Source: Thalassia testudinum (lineage: Eukaryota > Streptophyta > Magnoliopsida > Alismatales > Hydrocharitaceae). Taken from it: a stretch of DNA of 64,000 bases. Below, one piece after another: positions 42,602-54,797 of this stretch (within the stretch, counting starts at the first letter, position 1; the number at the start of each line of letters is the position of its first letter). The position numbers and the translations under genes were made by a program. The stretch is taken from assembly GCA_037157565.1 (NCBI GenBank), contig JAZHRO010000022.1, forward strand, positions 100,932,001 through 100,996,000. Reading direction: 5' to 3'. Below the pieces are notes generated by a model. That model saw nothing but the letters and a program-made list of their open reading frames with translations, had not been told where the DNA came from and made no database searches.

Positions 42602-44900
42602 CATCATAGCTAAAAAGCTGAAGTTAAGCTAGACACTGAGTTAAACAACATCAAATTAACAGATAAAAAAGGGTTAAGTGTGGGAATCAAAGAAAAAGAC
42701 CTAAAACCTTTACTCTGTGTTAAAATTTCATAATTAGTTCACAAAATGGGATATTCTGAAGGCAAAGGACAAATGGTGATCCATGCAGTAATTGAACACA
42801 TAAATATGTTTAAAAGGCCAAATCAAAAGTACAATTAATTTCTTAAATGTTCAATTAAGCAGATATAAAAATTTGAAGGCATTTGGACATCATTTAGGCT
42901 TTGTAATATGTAGTTTACACTTAGGTCCTTCATGCATCACATTCTTGTCTTTAAAAATCCTTTTTGGACCTACTTGTAAACCGCAGGGACCCCTTTGAAA
43001 GGCCCAGGGTCCATCCTGTTGCAATTCTCTTCACTTATGGGCCTGCACGCAACTTTTCTCCCCCTTCGCGCAGGGGTCTTCCCTGCAATTTTCTTGACAT
43101 TTCAAGATTGGCCTACTGCTCTTCGCATGCACTGTAGATCTCGACCGTCTGTTGCTTCTCGCGATTTCCATCTGCAGTTGGATTTAAATAGAAACTTCGT
43201 GCGAATCGGCGCATGCGATCACCCTTCTCCCCAGATCCCATCTGACGGTCAGATTTTGAGTCGGCTCGCCGTGCACTCCTCTCCTCTCATCCTTGCCGTC
43301 GGTTGCCCCATCGGATATTCTCACCCGCGCGGTGATCTGAGCCACTGAGTTTGCTACTTAAGCACCTCAGTGGTCATGCGCGCAAAGGATCGCTCCCTCC
43401 TACATCTTTTAGAAATCGTTCGTCCACTCCAGTTTCTTCTCCCCACCAACTCTTTGATTTCACAGCCACCGGCTGTGAAATCGTCGCCTTCTTCTCGACC
43501 TCCTCGTCACTAAGGACCTCGTAGCACCTGAGGACGACCCTAGAGCCTCACTAGCAGACTCTTCTCTCTGCTGGAGTCATCTTCCTCCGTTCTTCTTCCT
43601 TAGCCACAGGCTAAGGACCCATAGGTCCCATTCTTCCTGTTAGAATAGATTTATCTTTCTGCAAATTAGTTGTAGCTGTAGTTAAGTAGGTTTAGGGTAG
43701 AATTCAAGTAATGAGTAGTGTTTAATTTCGCTGTTATGATAGTGTAGCTGTACTGTAGTAGTAGATTTAGACCTGAATTCCCCCCTTACCTCCTCTGATC
43801 ATTCCAGATCAGAGGGGATGGTTTCACACAGTCCATAATTACGAATTTTCTCCCTCCCCATGTTTTCATAATCACTTCTGATTTCCACGACTTCTCACAA
43901 ATTCACCCATTCATTCAGACCCAATTTCAGATCTGAATGGTTCTCAACCTCAGATTTGAAATTGGCGTCAAAAAGCACATTAGGGGCTTCCCATTCACCT
44001 CATTTTTGTTCAAAAAAGCCCCTGATCTGAGCTTGAAAATGATCAGTTTGTTGGATTTTTCTTTAACTTAGATTTCAAGGATTTTTACTTAATTGGGTTT
44101 CGACTGTCTTAATCTGACAAACTGAGCAATTCTGATCTTCATTCATTGTGTGGCAAGGAATCTAAGATGATTCTGATGTCAGAATTCATCTCAGAAGAGC
44201 CATAATCTGATCTAAGTTTTCTTGAGGACTTTAATGCATTGAATGAATGATAGAACTAAGGAAAATCACTGTGGTGATTTGAAGTCTATCTTGCATTCAT
44301 GAGTTTGTGGTTTGTTGAGAGCACTGATAATTTTTTAACCTAAGGAGTTCTCAATACTCCTTATGGTTCCAGAATTTGGGATTTGTATTATGGATTTTAG
44401 TTGTCTGATTCAACTCTCTCTACATGCTGTTTATAGCATTAGGAAGAGTTAGATCAGTGTTTCTGCCGATTGGATTCAATGAGAATTTTCTTGACAAGGA
44501 TTTGTGCTTTGGAATTGAAATATTGAGTATTTTTTGATAAGTGAAACCCTTGTCAGTTGGGGTTTAGGGAATTTCTGAGTCTGAATTTTTAATTTTGATC
44601 CTAGAGCCACAGTAAATTGCTGCACTTGCAGCTACATTCCCCTCCTTTCCATAAGTCAGATTTCATTCCAGATGGACTTTCTGCAGCTGCAGTAAGTTGT
44701 CTGGAGTGAAATTTGATTTGCTGCAGGGTTGGTGTTTATTGTTCTTGCTGCTGCTGCTGTCTGATGTCTTAATGTGCATCATGAATTTTTGATCTAAAAA
44801 TCCTGTATAAGGTATTTTTTATCAAATAGCTGACATGTAGTTGTATTGCATTTCTTGTATACAAGCTTTCCTATATAAGAAATTGAATTTCAATTCTGTG
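42602..44900 (+). repeat. Element G 3' LTR, continued (right end uncertain)
   Basis: Resumes at CATCATAGC after D's right duplication. Holds an LTR-like layout: AT-rich U3, a 'gctacttaagcacctcagtgg' segment around 43,350, and a pyrimidine-rich probable leader after it. No second copy is in the window, so the end is a guess; the plus-strand 117-codon frame at 42,995-43,348 is not recognised as a gene. Confidence 0.4.
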
Positions 44901-47900
44901 AATGCTTGTTGTTTTTCTTTGCCACTATTTGTCAGCTACTTCATTTCACTTAACTGTCCAAACACATTAACTAAATGAAAAGAAAATGATTAGTATGCTA
45001 AAATGGGTTGAATCCCTGTCAGATTTCACTCTGACTGCAAATAAGGTAGTTAATGCCCTTTTAGATCTTTTAAGACCCATCCTAAGCCTTCAGGACCCCT
45101 TTAGAAACCTTTTGAAAGGTTTAGGATGGATGAGATTTGAAATTCAATAAAAATTAAAAAAAAATTCTAAAAAAATTAAAATAAAACTGTCTGATCGAAG
45201 ATCAGAAAGTTCTTTAACCAGATAACAAGTTACATGTTATGCAAAACCCTCGACTTGGTAGAATTTGCCAGTTGATGGATTTGTATACTATGAAACTTAA
45301 TAATAAAAGTTATAGCTAACAAACATCAAAAACACCTCTTTCTCCTTATCTCTATAATATGTATAAAAATCATAAAAAGTGAAAAACTCCAAAAATACCT
45401 AAAAAAAGGTACTTTGTATATAAAGTATACTCTTGTAAATATAAGTTTTATATTAAGTTATATATGTAAATAAGTAGTATATGTATATAAACTATACAAA
45501 TAACTTACGCATATATTGTACACTGTAATTTGGGTATTTAAGTTAGATTATACTATATATATATTAATTATATAACTATTTGTTAATTAAACTAACTTAT
45601 ATGTACTATTAGACTAAATAAATCAATAAACAGTGTAAATAACAGTATTAGGCTATAAAATTGTTTATACATATGTATATGTAGATTATAAACAACTAAA
45701 ACCTTGTACCTTAATTTAATTCTTTATACATAATAAATAATGAATTAATTAAGTTAATAGCTAAGTTATTAGATTAAATTAGATAAATTAGTAATTTAGA
45801 GTTAGAATTAAGTTAACTGAATCTGTATATTTAGACTAATGTACTTTAAGTAATTTAAGCTAATTGAAGTATGTTTATATCTTATTGTATTATTTAAACT
45901 TAATTTATAAGTAAAATAGTCTAAATTTGCTATTTAAATGTAAATAGACAGAAATTAAATCCATAAAATTCAATAAAAATGTTTATAAAATACTTATACA
46001 TGTATATTAACTCTATATAAAGTCAATTAGACCATATAGTAGCTAATTTATAACTAATTAAAGAATTAAACATCAAAATCAGCATGTAAAAATCATATAC
46101 TTTAGTTAATTTATTTATATAGTAAATATAATTAAAATTTCAAATCAAGTGTACAATTGTATAGTATTATATAAATACTTTATTTTCCTGTAATTTATTT
46201 TTATTTTAAAATAAATTATGCCCCTCGAATAGAGGGCCAAAATCCCTTCTGTCGAGCAGCCGCACGCATCTTCAGCATCTCGAATAGCGCCACATCGTGT
46301 GCTGAAGAGCGCGTGCTGCTCTTTATATTGTTTTTGTTCTCTAATGGCGCCCGAGACAACCATGCCTTAAACATCTGAGCATATACTTGAGCATTGATTC
46401 GAACATTTGGGGGTTGGGGGCCTAGGTGTGTGTGTGTGTGCGGGTTGAGAGGCCCTCTGATTTGAGCTGATAATACACAATTAAGCGGCTTAATGACAAT
46501 TAGGGCGTGCTTAGTAGAGGTCTAGTCCCACCCTCTGGGTGCTGTGTATCCTTCGAAAAGCGTGCCCGCAAATTAAACACATTTTTGTTGAATTAATAGT
46601 GTTAATGACAGCAGCTAATCACTTGTGTGCCGTAGAAGACTAAGAAGATGAACAAGAATAAAAAAGGAAGGGTAGTGTGGAAAGAGAGAGAGATAAGATG
46701 TAAATACGTATAGTGAAATCAGAGAGTGAATACAGATACAAAGGACTATTATACATATATATATGTAGTATAGCCAAATACTTTTATGTAAATAAATTCG
46801 TACCTTTACTAACAAAATAAAACGTTGCTATAACCGTTGCTACAGACCCTGGTTTCCCTCTTTTAGTTTGTATATTGTTTTTTCTGGGGTCTAGCGACGC
46901 TTGCATCTGTCACTATAGCTATTATATGTGTTACTGTAGGTGTCAGCTTAGTAAGTTAAATTAATATACTATATAATCTTAGTTGGTAGTGTACTTTTAT
47001 GAAAGTATTAGTAATATAACTCTTAAAGAGATAGTTTAGAGTATAGTAATGAAATGTTTGGTGCTTGTTTATAGTTAGTTTTTGCAAGCATGTTGATTAA
47101 TTCTTTGTAAGCAATCAATCCAAGTATTCATTCATTCATTCTTTATTAGACGTAAAATTTTATTTTTGCTATTAAAGGATAATTTTGGAATTAGAGAGTG
47201 ATGTAAATCAATAACTGCCTCCCAATGAACGACCTGGAATAAAATTAGTAAAAATTAATTAAGTAAATAATAATGGTCGTGATGATGGTTGGTATTCAAT
47301 ACAATCCACTACAATGACACTAATGATATTTTCATCCATCAATACAACCTCAACCATCATCATGTACGTTGTGTTTTCATCAATTCAATAACCACCATTA
47401 TTACATAAGTCATGGGAGACAGAAGTCTTTTACACCTACCAAGAGATTTATTCACTTTTAATATGGGATTAAAAACTCTCCTAAATCTCACTGATTTCAA
47501 TATGAATTCCCATATTATCATATAACAATTATATCTTGATTGATGCAATTAGACTTTTAAATCCAACATATAAATATCTAAGTTTCTAAATAGATGTTCT
47601 TTATGCGAGTCAAAAACATGGAATTACTCATAGCTACTCTAATACAATTCTAGAGACCATCAGAATCTAAAGGTGTGTTACTTATATTTCATCGTATTTT
47701 AGCAATAACACCTTTAGAAAAATGATTCCTTAGAGTTAATTCTATTTCTTGCTTTTTTCCAACACTAATACCAAGGGTACTCATTGCATTCTTATTTACA
47801 ATCTTTTTATTTTTTTCTTCCATTTCATGTCTTGCAAGCGAGTTTGAAGAATCCGACCATCCAAATAAATTCTCCACTACATTTTTTCCTCTTTTTATCT

Positions 47901-48140
47901 TTGAAAAGGTTCACCCTCTCGTAGTTTGTGACTGTATATTTATATTTATATTTATTATTTTCCCTCTCTCCATGATAATTTAATATAACACATCATACGC
48001 ACTTTCATCATTTTTTTAGTTATTATTATTCTCTCTTCTCTCTTTTTTGATTTTTATATCTTACTTATTTTATTTTTCTTATGCATTATTTTGAAATTCG
48101 GATTCATTGCATTCTTTATCATCTTATATTTTTCTATTAG

Positions 48141-48356
48141 AGATCAATATTTAGTATATTTTTGTGAGAATATGAAATAATATATATTTAGATTTGTATT
48201 TAGTTAACATAAAATCAAGTCAATCTAAGATATTGATTTCCTCCATTGAGAGATTAATATTTAATGTATTTCTACATGAATATGAAATAATACATATTTA
48301 TATTTATATTTAGTTAATATAAAATTAAGTTAATCTAAAATATCGATTTCCCGATT
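48141..48356. repeat. Diverged 110-bp tandem duplication
   Basis: 'agatcaatatttag' at 48,141 and 'agattaatatttaa' at 48,251 start two copies. Both continue with 'gaatatgaaataata.atattta' and end with 'aatctaa.atat.gatttcc'. Many substitutions show it is old. Confidence 0.75.
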
Positions 48357-49021
48357 GGAAATAAAAATATACCAAAAATATATATTTTACAGTATATTTT
48401 TATTTTCAATCAGTATTTTTGATTTTGTGACAGTAAAAAGTCATGATGAATCGGCTCTGATTTCCAAAAAAAGTAAATAAATGCAATTTATAACATGTTT
48501 TGCAACTTACGGATGAGATTGTTAGTTTCAACCAGTGTATTTTGATTTTTCACTGGTGAAAACTACTTTTCAACGATAAAAAATTATTTTCTAAGTGAAA
48601 TTGCTTTCCATAGTTGTAAAATCATGTTTCAAGTGAAAAATAATTTTCCACCGTTTAAAATGAAAATACACCGATGTGTTTTGCTTTTACTTGATGTGTT
48701 TTGGTTTATTTGATTTTCAACTAGTTGATTCTTGACTGTACGTTGTAACGTATGTTGTACTCGCATTCTTTCTAAAATAACCCCTTACATCATTTCTTTT
48801 AAAAACTTTCCTTTGATCGAAATTGACTTTTACACTCTCCTACTAACATGCATACTAAAATCTAATTTTTTTTATAGAAGATCATAAATTTTAATGTAAA
48901 AATAAACTTACATTAGGCATTTTGTTACGTATATTATTTCACTTGATCAACATATTCCCATAACTAAATATCAACTATTTCACGTTCTAATATACTATAA
49001 ATGGATGGGATAGCTACTGTA

Positions 49022-49028
49022 TATAAAG
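49022..49028 (+). promoter_or_regulatory. Possible TATA box for the PPR gene
   Basis: TATAAAG about 410 bp upstream of the chosen ATG, with a second candidate, TATAAATGG, at 48,996. In AT-rich DNA this is weak evidence. Confidence 0.25.
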
Positions 49029-49431
49029 ATAGTGAAAATAACGATCACATAAAGATAAATATAGTAAATATTATCGACATAAATGATCAAATCAAACTAC
49101 GTAAGAATATGCATGCGTGAAATAAATTTATCCTATCCATGTGGGGGGGATACCCCGTGCATTCCCCGTGCATCCCTCTTCGTACGATGGATTCTTTAAA
49201 AGCCTACAAGCTCCTCGGCGGACAACCGTCGAACAGGTGGCGTGCACGAGTCCTTCCGCGGTCAAATCCCTTTCCCGCGCCAGCAAAGTCGATTCCTTTC
49301 TACCCCGAATCATCCATCTTTCCGCCCAACGCGATCCCTTGTCCCTTACGAATCCCCAAAAACCCCACCTTTCTTAACCCTTACCTCCCCTTACACCTCC
49401 ACCCACAAGCGCACCACCCCCTCACGGCCCC

Positions 49432-52296
49432 ATGCCGCACCTCAAATCCCTCCACTACTCCTCCTTCTTCTGCACCCTAATCGAAGCCTACTTGGCCGCG
49501 CGAAGGTTCCCCCAAGCATGGGCCACCTTCCGACGCATGAGGTATCTAAACCTGAACCCCACCCTCCCCCTATGGAATCGGATCCTCTCCAGGTTCAACT
49601 CGGCCGGCCTGATCCCCGAGGCGCGCGCCGTGTACTCGGAGATGCGTGGTTGCTTGAAAAGATTGGATCTTTTCTCCCACAACGTGTACATCCACGTGTT
49701 GTGCAAAGCGGGTATGCTCGAGGAAGCCATGGAGCTGCTTAGATCGGTCCGAGTGGACACCGTGAGTTACAACACTTTGATGTGGGGTTTTTGCAGGGAG
49801 GAAGCCGGTGATGCGGCGGTCGGGTTGTTGGGCGAAATGGTTAAGAGGGGAATTCGGATTGACGATGTCAGTTGCAATACCATTCTTTCAGGTTTCGCAA
49901 AGTCAGGGAGGATGGAGGAGGCAAAGGTGTTCGTTGAGATGATGGGAAGAGGTGGTTTGACTATGGATGTTGTTGGGCATAATGTATTGCTCGATGGTTA
50001 TTGTAAGCTTGGAATGGTGGACGAGGCGCTGGGGTTGGTTGGGAGAATGGTGAAAGTGGGTGTAGGTGCTGATGCTGTTAGCTTTAACACGATCGTTGAC
50101 GGGTTGTGTAAAATTGGAGCGTCTAAGGAGGCGAAGGATATCATGGTCAGGCGGTTCTTTGATGCAGAACCGAATGTTGTGACGCACACAGCTTTCATCA
50201 GCGAGGGTTGGAGAAGTGGGGGTGTTGATGAGGCGCTTTTGTGGTATGAGGAGATGGTTAAAGGTGGGATCTTGCCTGATGTTGTCACGTATAGCTCACT
50301 TGTGGCTGGGCTCTGCAAGGACTGGCGGTTGGTGGAAGGGCATAAGGTTTTCAGGGAGATGTGGAAGATGGGAGAACCGCCTAACCGTGTTGTGTATACG
50401 GATCTGATTCGGTTGTTCTTCAAAGCTGGGAGAGGGTTGGAAGCTCTGGCTCTTTTTGGCGAGGCATTTTCCCGGGGAATAACGTGTGATGCAGCCTTGT
50501 ACTCTACCATTATGCACGTGTTTTTCAGGATGGGAAGAGTTGAAGAAGCAAAGGTTATTTTTCGGATGATTTCTGATGTTCGATGGCTCACTCGTAATGT
50601 TGTTGTTTATTCGACTTTGATTGATGGTTATTGCAAGGCCGGTGATATAGAGGGTGCAGAACTTGCTTTGGAGGAAATGGGCAAGAAGGGAATCGATGCA
50701 AATGTTATCACGTACTCTTCAATAATCAATGGCTACTGTAACATGGGAAGGCTTGATGATGCGATTGATATGATGAACAGGATGATTGAGAACGGTATCC
50801 CACCCAATATTGTTACTTACACCACACTCATGAATGCTTGTTTTGAGGTGGGCAGGGAAGATGTGGCATTTTATTTGTATGCAAAAATGATGAAAGAAGG
50901 TATAAGCATAAATCCATTTGTATTGAATGCTTTGATTAATGGTCTCGTAAGAAGTGGGAGGATGGATGAAGTAGAGAATCTTTTTGGACAGTTGGCAGAG
51001 AAGGCCTTCTCACCTGATTGTGTTAACTACACTTCTCTAATAGATTGTCTTTGCAAGAAGGGTGATATTTCTTCTGCTCTAGAAGTCGGTCAAGAAATGA
51101 TCGAGAGAAAGATTCAGCCAGATACCGTACTGTATAATGTCTACATGAACAATTTCTCTATGGTAGGCAGACTTGATATTGTACAATCCTTGTATACAGA
51201 AATGAAAGACAGTGGATTAACTCCAGATCGCATTTCTTACAATACATTGATATCTGCATATTGCAGAGGTGGAAAGTTTGATGAGGCTCGCAAAATTGTT
51301 GACAAGATGAAAAGCTCCACTCCTATGCCAGATGCCATAACATATAACATCCTAATATCAAAACATTGCGAGGCCAGTCATTTGTCTGAGGCAGTTGATT
51401 TGCTAAACGAAATGGCTGCCAGAGGGTTTTATCCCAGTATATCAACTTACAGGAAAGTTATACATGCGTGTTCAAGCAGTAAGTGTGCAGACAAAATATT
51501 TCAGATGCATAATAAAATGATATCAATGGGACTTGTTCCTAATATATCTGTTTACAATATACTGATTCACACCTTATGTCTACTGGGGATGACAAGAAGA
51601 GCTGCAGTAGTCATGAAGGAAATGCTAAAAAGTGGAATACTGGCAGATACAACAACCTTTAATTCTCTTATTCTTGGATATTGTCGGAGTGGGCATTTAG
51701 AAAAGGCATATGCTACGTATGCTGACTTGTTGATGGAAGGCCACTCTCCGACTATTGCAACTTTCAGCTACTTGTTAAGTGGGTTTTCGAAAGCTGGTTT
51801 AATGAAAGAGGCTGAGGAATTGGTGGTCGAGATGAGGAAAAGAGGATTGACTCCAAATGCCATCACTTATGATATTTTGCTTGCAGGTCATGCAAAAAAA
51901 CGTAACAAGAAAGAATGTATCAAGTTATACTGTGACATGATCAGGAAAGATTTCATCCCTAAGGTTGGTACATATAATGTGCTTATCGCTGATTTTGCCA
52001 AGGATGGGATGATGATACAGGCTGGAGAGCTTATGAATGAAATGCAAAGGAGAGGGGTAGTCCCCAATTCTTCTACATATGACATACTTGTCAGTGGGTG
52101 GTTGAAGGTATCAAAGAAAACAGAGGTTGAAAGACTATTAAGGGAGATGACCGAAAAGGGGTTTTCCCCATGTGAAAGCACTCTAAGGCATATAAGTAAT
52201 GCCTTTGCACAGCCTGAGAATAAGGAATTAGCTCAAAGGTTGCTGCAGAAGTTCTTTAAGGAAAAAATGGAAAATATGTCAGGCTTTCCTGAATGA
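49432..52296 (+). CDS. P-class pentatricopeptide repeat protein, At5g14770-like
   Basis: 954 codons, no intron. About 26-27 tandem 35-residue PPR motifs fill residues 8-940 (typical VVTYNTLIDGYCKAG...AL.L..EM...G..P). There is no E, DYW, SMR or RRM domain, so it is P-class. Such proteins bind organellar RNA and act in its stability, processing or translation. Order and wording of the motifs, including the atypical late motif STYRKVIHACSSSKCADKIFQMHNKM, resemble Arabidopsis At5g14770 (about 940 residues, listed as mitochondrial), from memory and not searched. The start is the first ATG after an in-frame stop at 49,375-49,377. The N-terminus is short, with little obvious transit peptide. Overlapping frames in the Pro-rich upstream DNA (49,139-49,430) leave a longer or spliced 5' end possible. 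The only intact host gene here. Confidence 0.88.
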   Translation: MPHLKSLHYSSFFCTLIEAYLAARRFPQAWATFRRMRYLNLNPTLPLWNRILSRFNSAGLIPEARAVYSEMRGCLKRLDLFSHNVYIHVLCKAGMLEEAMELLRSVRVDTVSYNTLMWGFCREEAGDAAVGLLGEMVKRGIRIDDVSCNTILSGFAKSGRMEEAKVFVEMMGRGGLTMDVVGHNVLLDGYCKLGMVDEALGLVGRMVKVGVGADAVSFNTIVDGLCKIGASKEAKDIMVRRFFDAEPNVVTHTAFISEGWRSGGVDEALLWYEEMVKGGILPDVVTYSSLVAGLCKDWRLVEGHKVFREMWKMGEPPNRVVYTDLIRLFFKAGRGLEALALFGEAFSRGITCDAALYSTIMHVFFRMGRVEEAKVIFRMISDVRWLTRNVVVYSTLIDGYCKAGDIEGAELALEEMGKKGIDANVITYSSIINGYCNMGRLDDAIDMMNRMIENGIPPNIVTYTTLMNACFEVGREDVAFYLYAKMMKEGISINPFVLNALINGLVRSGRMDEVENLFGQLAEKAFSPDCVNYTSLIDCLCKKGDISSALEVGQEMIERKIQPDTVLYNVYMNNFSMVGRLDIVQSLYTEMKDSGLTPDRISYNTLISAYCRGGKFDEARKIVDKMKSSTPMPDAITYNILISKHCEASHLSEAVDLLNEMAARGFYPSISTYRKVIHACSSSKCADKIFQMHNKMISMGLVPNISVYNILIHTLCLLGMTRRAAVVMKEMLKSGILADTTTFNSLILGYCRSGHLEKAYATYADLLMEGHSPTIATFSYLLSGFSKAGLMKEAEELVVEMRKRGLTPNAITYDILLAGHAKKRNKKECIKLYCDMIRKDFIPKVGTYNVLIADFAKDGMMIQAGELMNEMQRRGVVPNSSTYDILVSGWLKVSKKTEVERLLREMTEKGFSPCESTLRHISNAFAQPENKELAQRLLQKFFKEKMENMSGFPE

Positions 52297-53469
52297 AGAA
52301 AAAGAAAATGTATTTGACAACACAAAGGAGGTATTAAAGTTTTGCAATTTAAAACTTTAATGATTTTTGATGGGTGCTGTGCTGAGGCGTGGATGTGGGA
52401 AGAAGACATATGTAAAACCATTAGCATTTACTGTGTAAGTACATTCTATCTTTTTTCCCAGCTATGGGAGCTTTTTCTGCCAACAGCAATTATTTTAGTG
52501 ACCTTGTGTGCATTGGAGACCTTAAAAGTCCATTAATGTCTTTTAGGTAAATCCTTGTGCTTTTTCCTCTTGCGCATCTGATATCACATGTTCTCAGGAG
52601 GAAGACATGTTGCTGCTTGAAGGGTTCCTATATGAATTGGAAAAGGCAAGCTAATTCATGAAATGAAACGTATTCAAGAGGATCAGTCAAAGGTAAACAA
52701 TTTTCAAACTCCAAATCACCTACTTGCTCTAGATTTTCTTGGGGATGGTGGGTTTAATGTGGGTTTACAAGATGAGTTTATGCTTGCTTGCTTGCACATC
52801 ATAAGTCCTGGGCTGAGAGTCTGATGGAATTCTTTTTCCTTTCTTCTTCTTCTTTTCAGGAAGAGAAAAGTCTGATGAATCTTGCTGCCAACATTTAAGT
52901 AATGATCAGAAGACGACCACAGAGAATATGCTGTCTTCAGCCTGCCATTATAGGTGTTGGTGAGTATATATGCTTTTTTTTTTTGAAAGATTTAGTTTCA
53001 TTCATCTAAGAACATTTATTATGAGGTTGAGTTAGTTCAGCTGTTTGCGGGGTACAATAGAGTATTTCCCCACCATGGGGATGGTTGTAAAAATTTACAA
53101 AAATACTCCTGAGAGCACTTATACTAAAAAGGAGATAGCATGGAGGTCATGGTTTTGGAAGCACTTGGAGCTTGAATTTCCAACTGTCAAAATCTTCAAA
53201 AAACCAACTCTCTTTCTTGGTTGATCATGGTTGATCAGGAGGCTCTTTTGCGGATGATTTGATCATTGGTTGCTGCTTTTCCCAAGGTAGATCCGCTACC
53301 TTGCTTGAGAGACCTGTGCATCTATAATTGTGGTAAGTAATTAAATGGTGAAGTAAGTAGAAAACCCCTTTTTTGATCACTTGGTTCTGAAGGTACCTTA
53401 GGTTGTTTGCCCCAGAGTATTCCAATAGGTAAGTTCCAATTGGGGATGCAATTTGGTAACAGTTGTTAA
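52297..53469 (+). other. PPR gene 3' flank and unassigned DNA
   Basis: Likely 3' UTR followed by unassigned DNA. A possible intron (GTAAAC at about 52,692 to TTTTCAG at about 52,860) would lie in a non-coding transcript tail. No protein domain was recognised. Confidence 0.4.
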
Positions 53470-54565
53470 CATTTTCTCTCTAAGAGTTCTATTGCATCTT
53501 TCCTCATGAGCCTTTTGTCACTTAGCCGACTATGCACGGATTTGAAGTGCCAAGTCATTTTTGATGTTTTCAAGATAAAAGGATCAACAAGATTATTGGT
53601 GGAGTTGAGAAAAATGACCTCTATTACCATGACACTCCATCTTGGTTTGCTAGAGTTGTCTCTATCTCTACAAAGCCAGTTATTTGGCATTGTTTCTAGG
53701 TCACCCCCCTTAGGTAGATGCGCTAGATGTTCTTAGAGTTACCTATCATTGCCAGTTATGATTGTGAAGTATGTCAACTTGGCAAGTATCATCAAGCTAC
53801 CTTCTCTAGATGCACTGAACGGAGAAGCACTTCTTTTCATGTGATGTATTGTGATGTCTGGGGACCTTCTCGTGTTAGTAGTGTTGGAGACAAGTATAGT
53901 CGATCTACCTGGATCTTTCTTTTGAAGGATTGATCAAAGATATTTCATATTGTAAGATACTTCTTTGCATAAGTGCAGAATGTTTACTCATCTTTTATAT
54001 AGGTATTTTGGAGTGATAATGTCCTAAAGTTTATGCAGAAAGAACTGCAGTCATTCTTTGCTGAAAATGGTACTCCACATGAAACATTATGTTCACATAC
54101 CTCTCAGTAAAATGAGTTGTTGAGTGGAAACTAAGACACATACTGGATATTGCTAGAACACTTAGTGTTTATGAAGGTGCCCAAGTAATTCTAGGGAGAT
54201 ACGGTTTTCATGGAACCACATCTTATAAATCGGGTACCTTCATCTGTTTTGCATGAGGAGATTTCCTATTAGCTTCTGCACCTCGAATCTGATCGTCCAT
54301 TTGCTCTACCTTTACAGGTATTTGCATGTACTTGTTTTGTACATGCATTTGGACAATAGGATAAATTTTCTTCACGTGCAGGCAAGTGTATCTTCCTAGG
54401 ATACTTGAGTATTCAGAAAAAATATAGGTGCTATGATTCGACTAGTCAACGATATATTGTTACGACATATGCTACTTTCTTTGAGAAGGTTCCTTTCTTC
54501 TCTGAAGAAGGATTGAGTATTGACCTTGCTCCTCGACAAACGTAGGCCTATCACAGAAATGATAG
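53470..54565 (+). pseudogene. Element I: decayed Ty1/copia pol, pre-integrase and integrase part
   Basis: Frames with many stops still show a GAG-pre-integrase region (around 53,570-53,760) and the CEVCQLGKYHQATF...YCDVWGPSR integrase start (53,760-53,890). Further on come a QNGVAE-position remnant near 54,100 and the post-integrase 'GKCIFLGYS' type region near 54,380. Element H is inserted after this at 54,571. The continuation of the same pol lies at 62,711-64,000. The upstream end and LTR were not found. Confidence 0.75.
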
Positions 54566-54570
54566 ACAAC

Positions 54571-54696
54571 TGTTGAGTTATTTATATTTTGTTCTTGTTA
54601 TGTTTAGTGAGGGGCATTCTTGTACTTCTATGCCTTCTTGCCTCTCTGTATAAAGGCACCTAGGGTTTCTAATAAATCTAATAACATTATAACCTA
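54571..54696 (+). repeat. Element H 5' LTR (126 bp)
   Basis: TGTTGAGTTATTTATATTTTG to AACCTA, with a TATA-like 'ctgtataaaggc' near 54,650. Confidence 0.85.
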
Positions 54697-54699
54697 ATA

Positions 54700-54711
54700 T
54701 GGTATCAGAGC
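54700..54711 (+). other. Element H primer-binding site (tRNA-Met)
   Basis: TGGTATCAGAGC, a perfect match to the complement of the initiator tRNA-Met 3' end, three bases after the LTR. Confidence 0.88.
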
Positions 54712-54797
54712 AGCGGTCCTAAATTGGGATTCTGGTATCCCACCAGAGATCCGACTCCTCCCCTCCATCAAACCCTAAACCTGCTGGCCTCTCTTTC

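Larger units (their letters stand above)
44901..49138. other. AT-rich intergenic DNA, no gene recognised
   Basis: Very AT-rich, especially 45,300-46,200, with only short frames. A short GT run is at about 46,426-46,440. A 110-bp duplication lies at 48,141-48,356. I found no transposon domain, RNA gene or conserved ORF here. Confidence 0.6.

Noticed and set aside
42995..43348. 117-codon plus-strand ORF as a host gene
   Set aside because: Lies in the probable LTR of G; product is not recognised and has no start context or neighbours to support it.
49139..49480. Upstream frames as the transit peptide of the PPR protein
   Set aside because: They are out of frame with, or separated by a stop (49,375-49,377) from, the PPR frame; only an unseen intron could join them.
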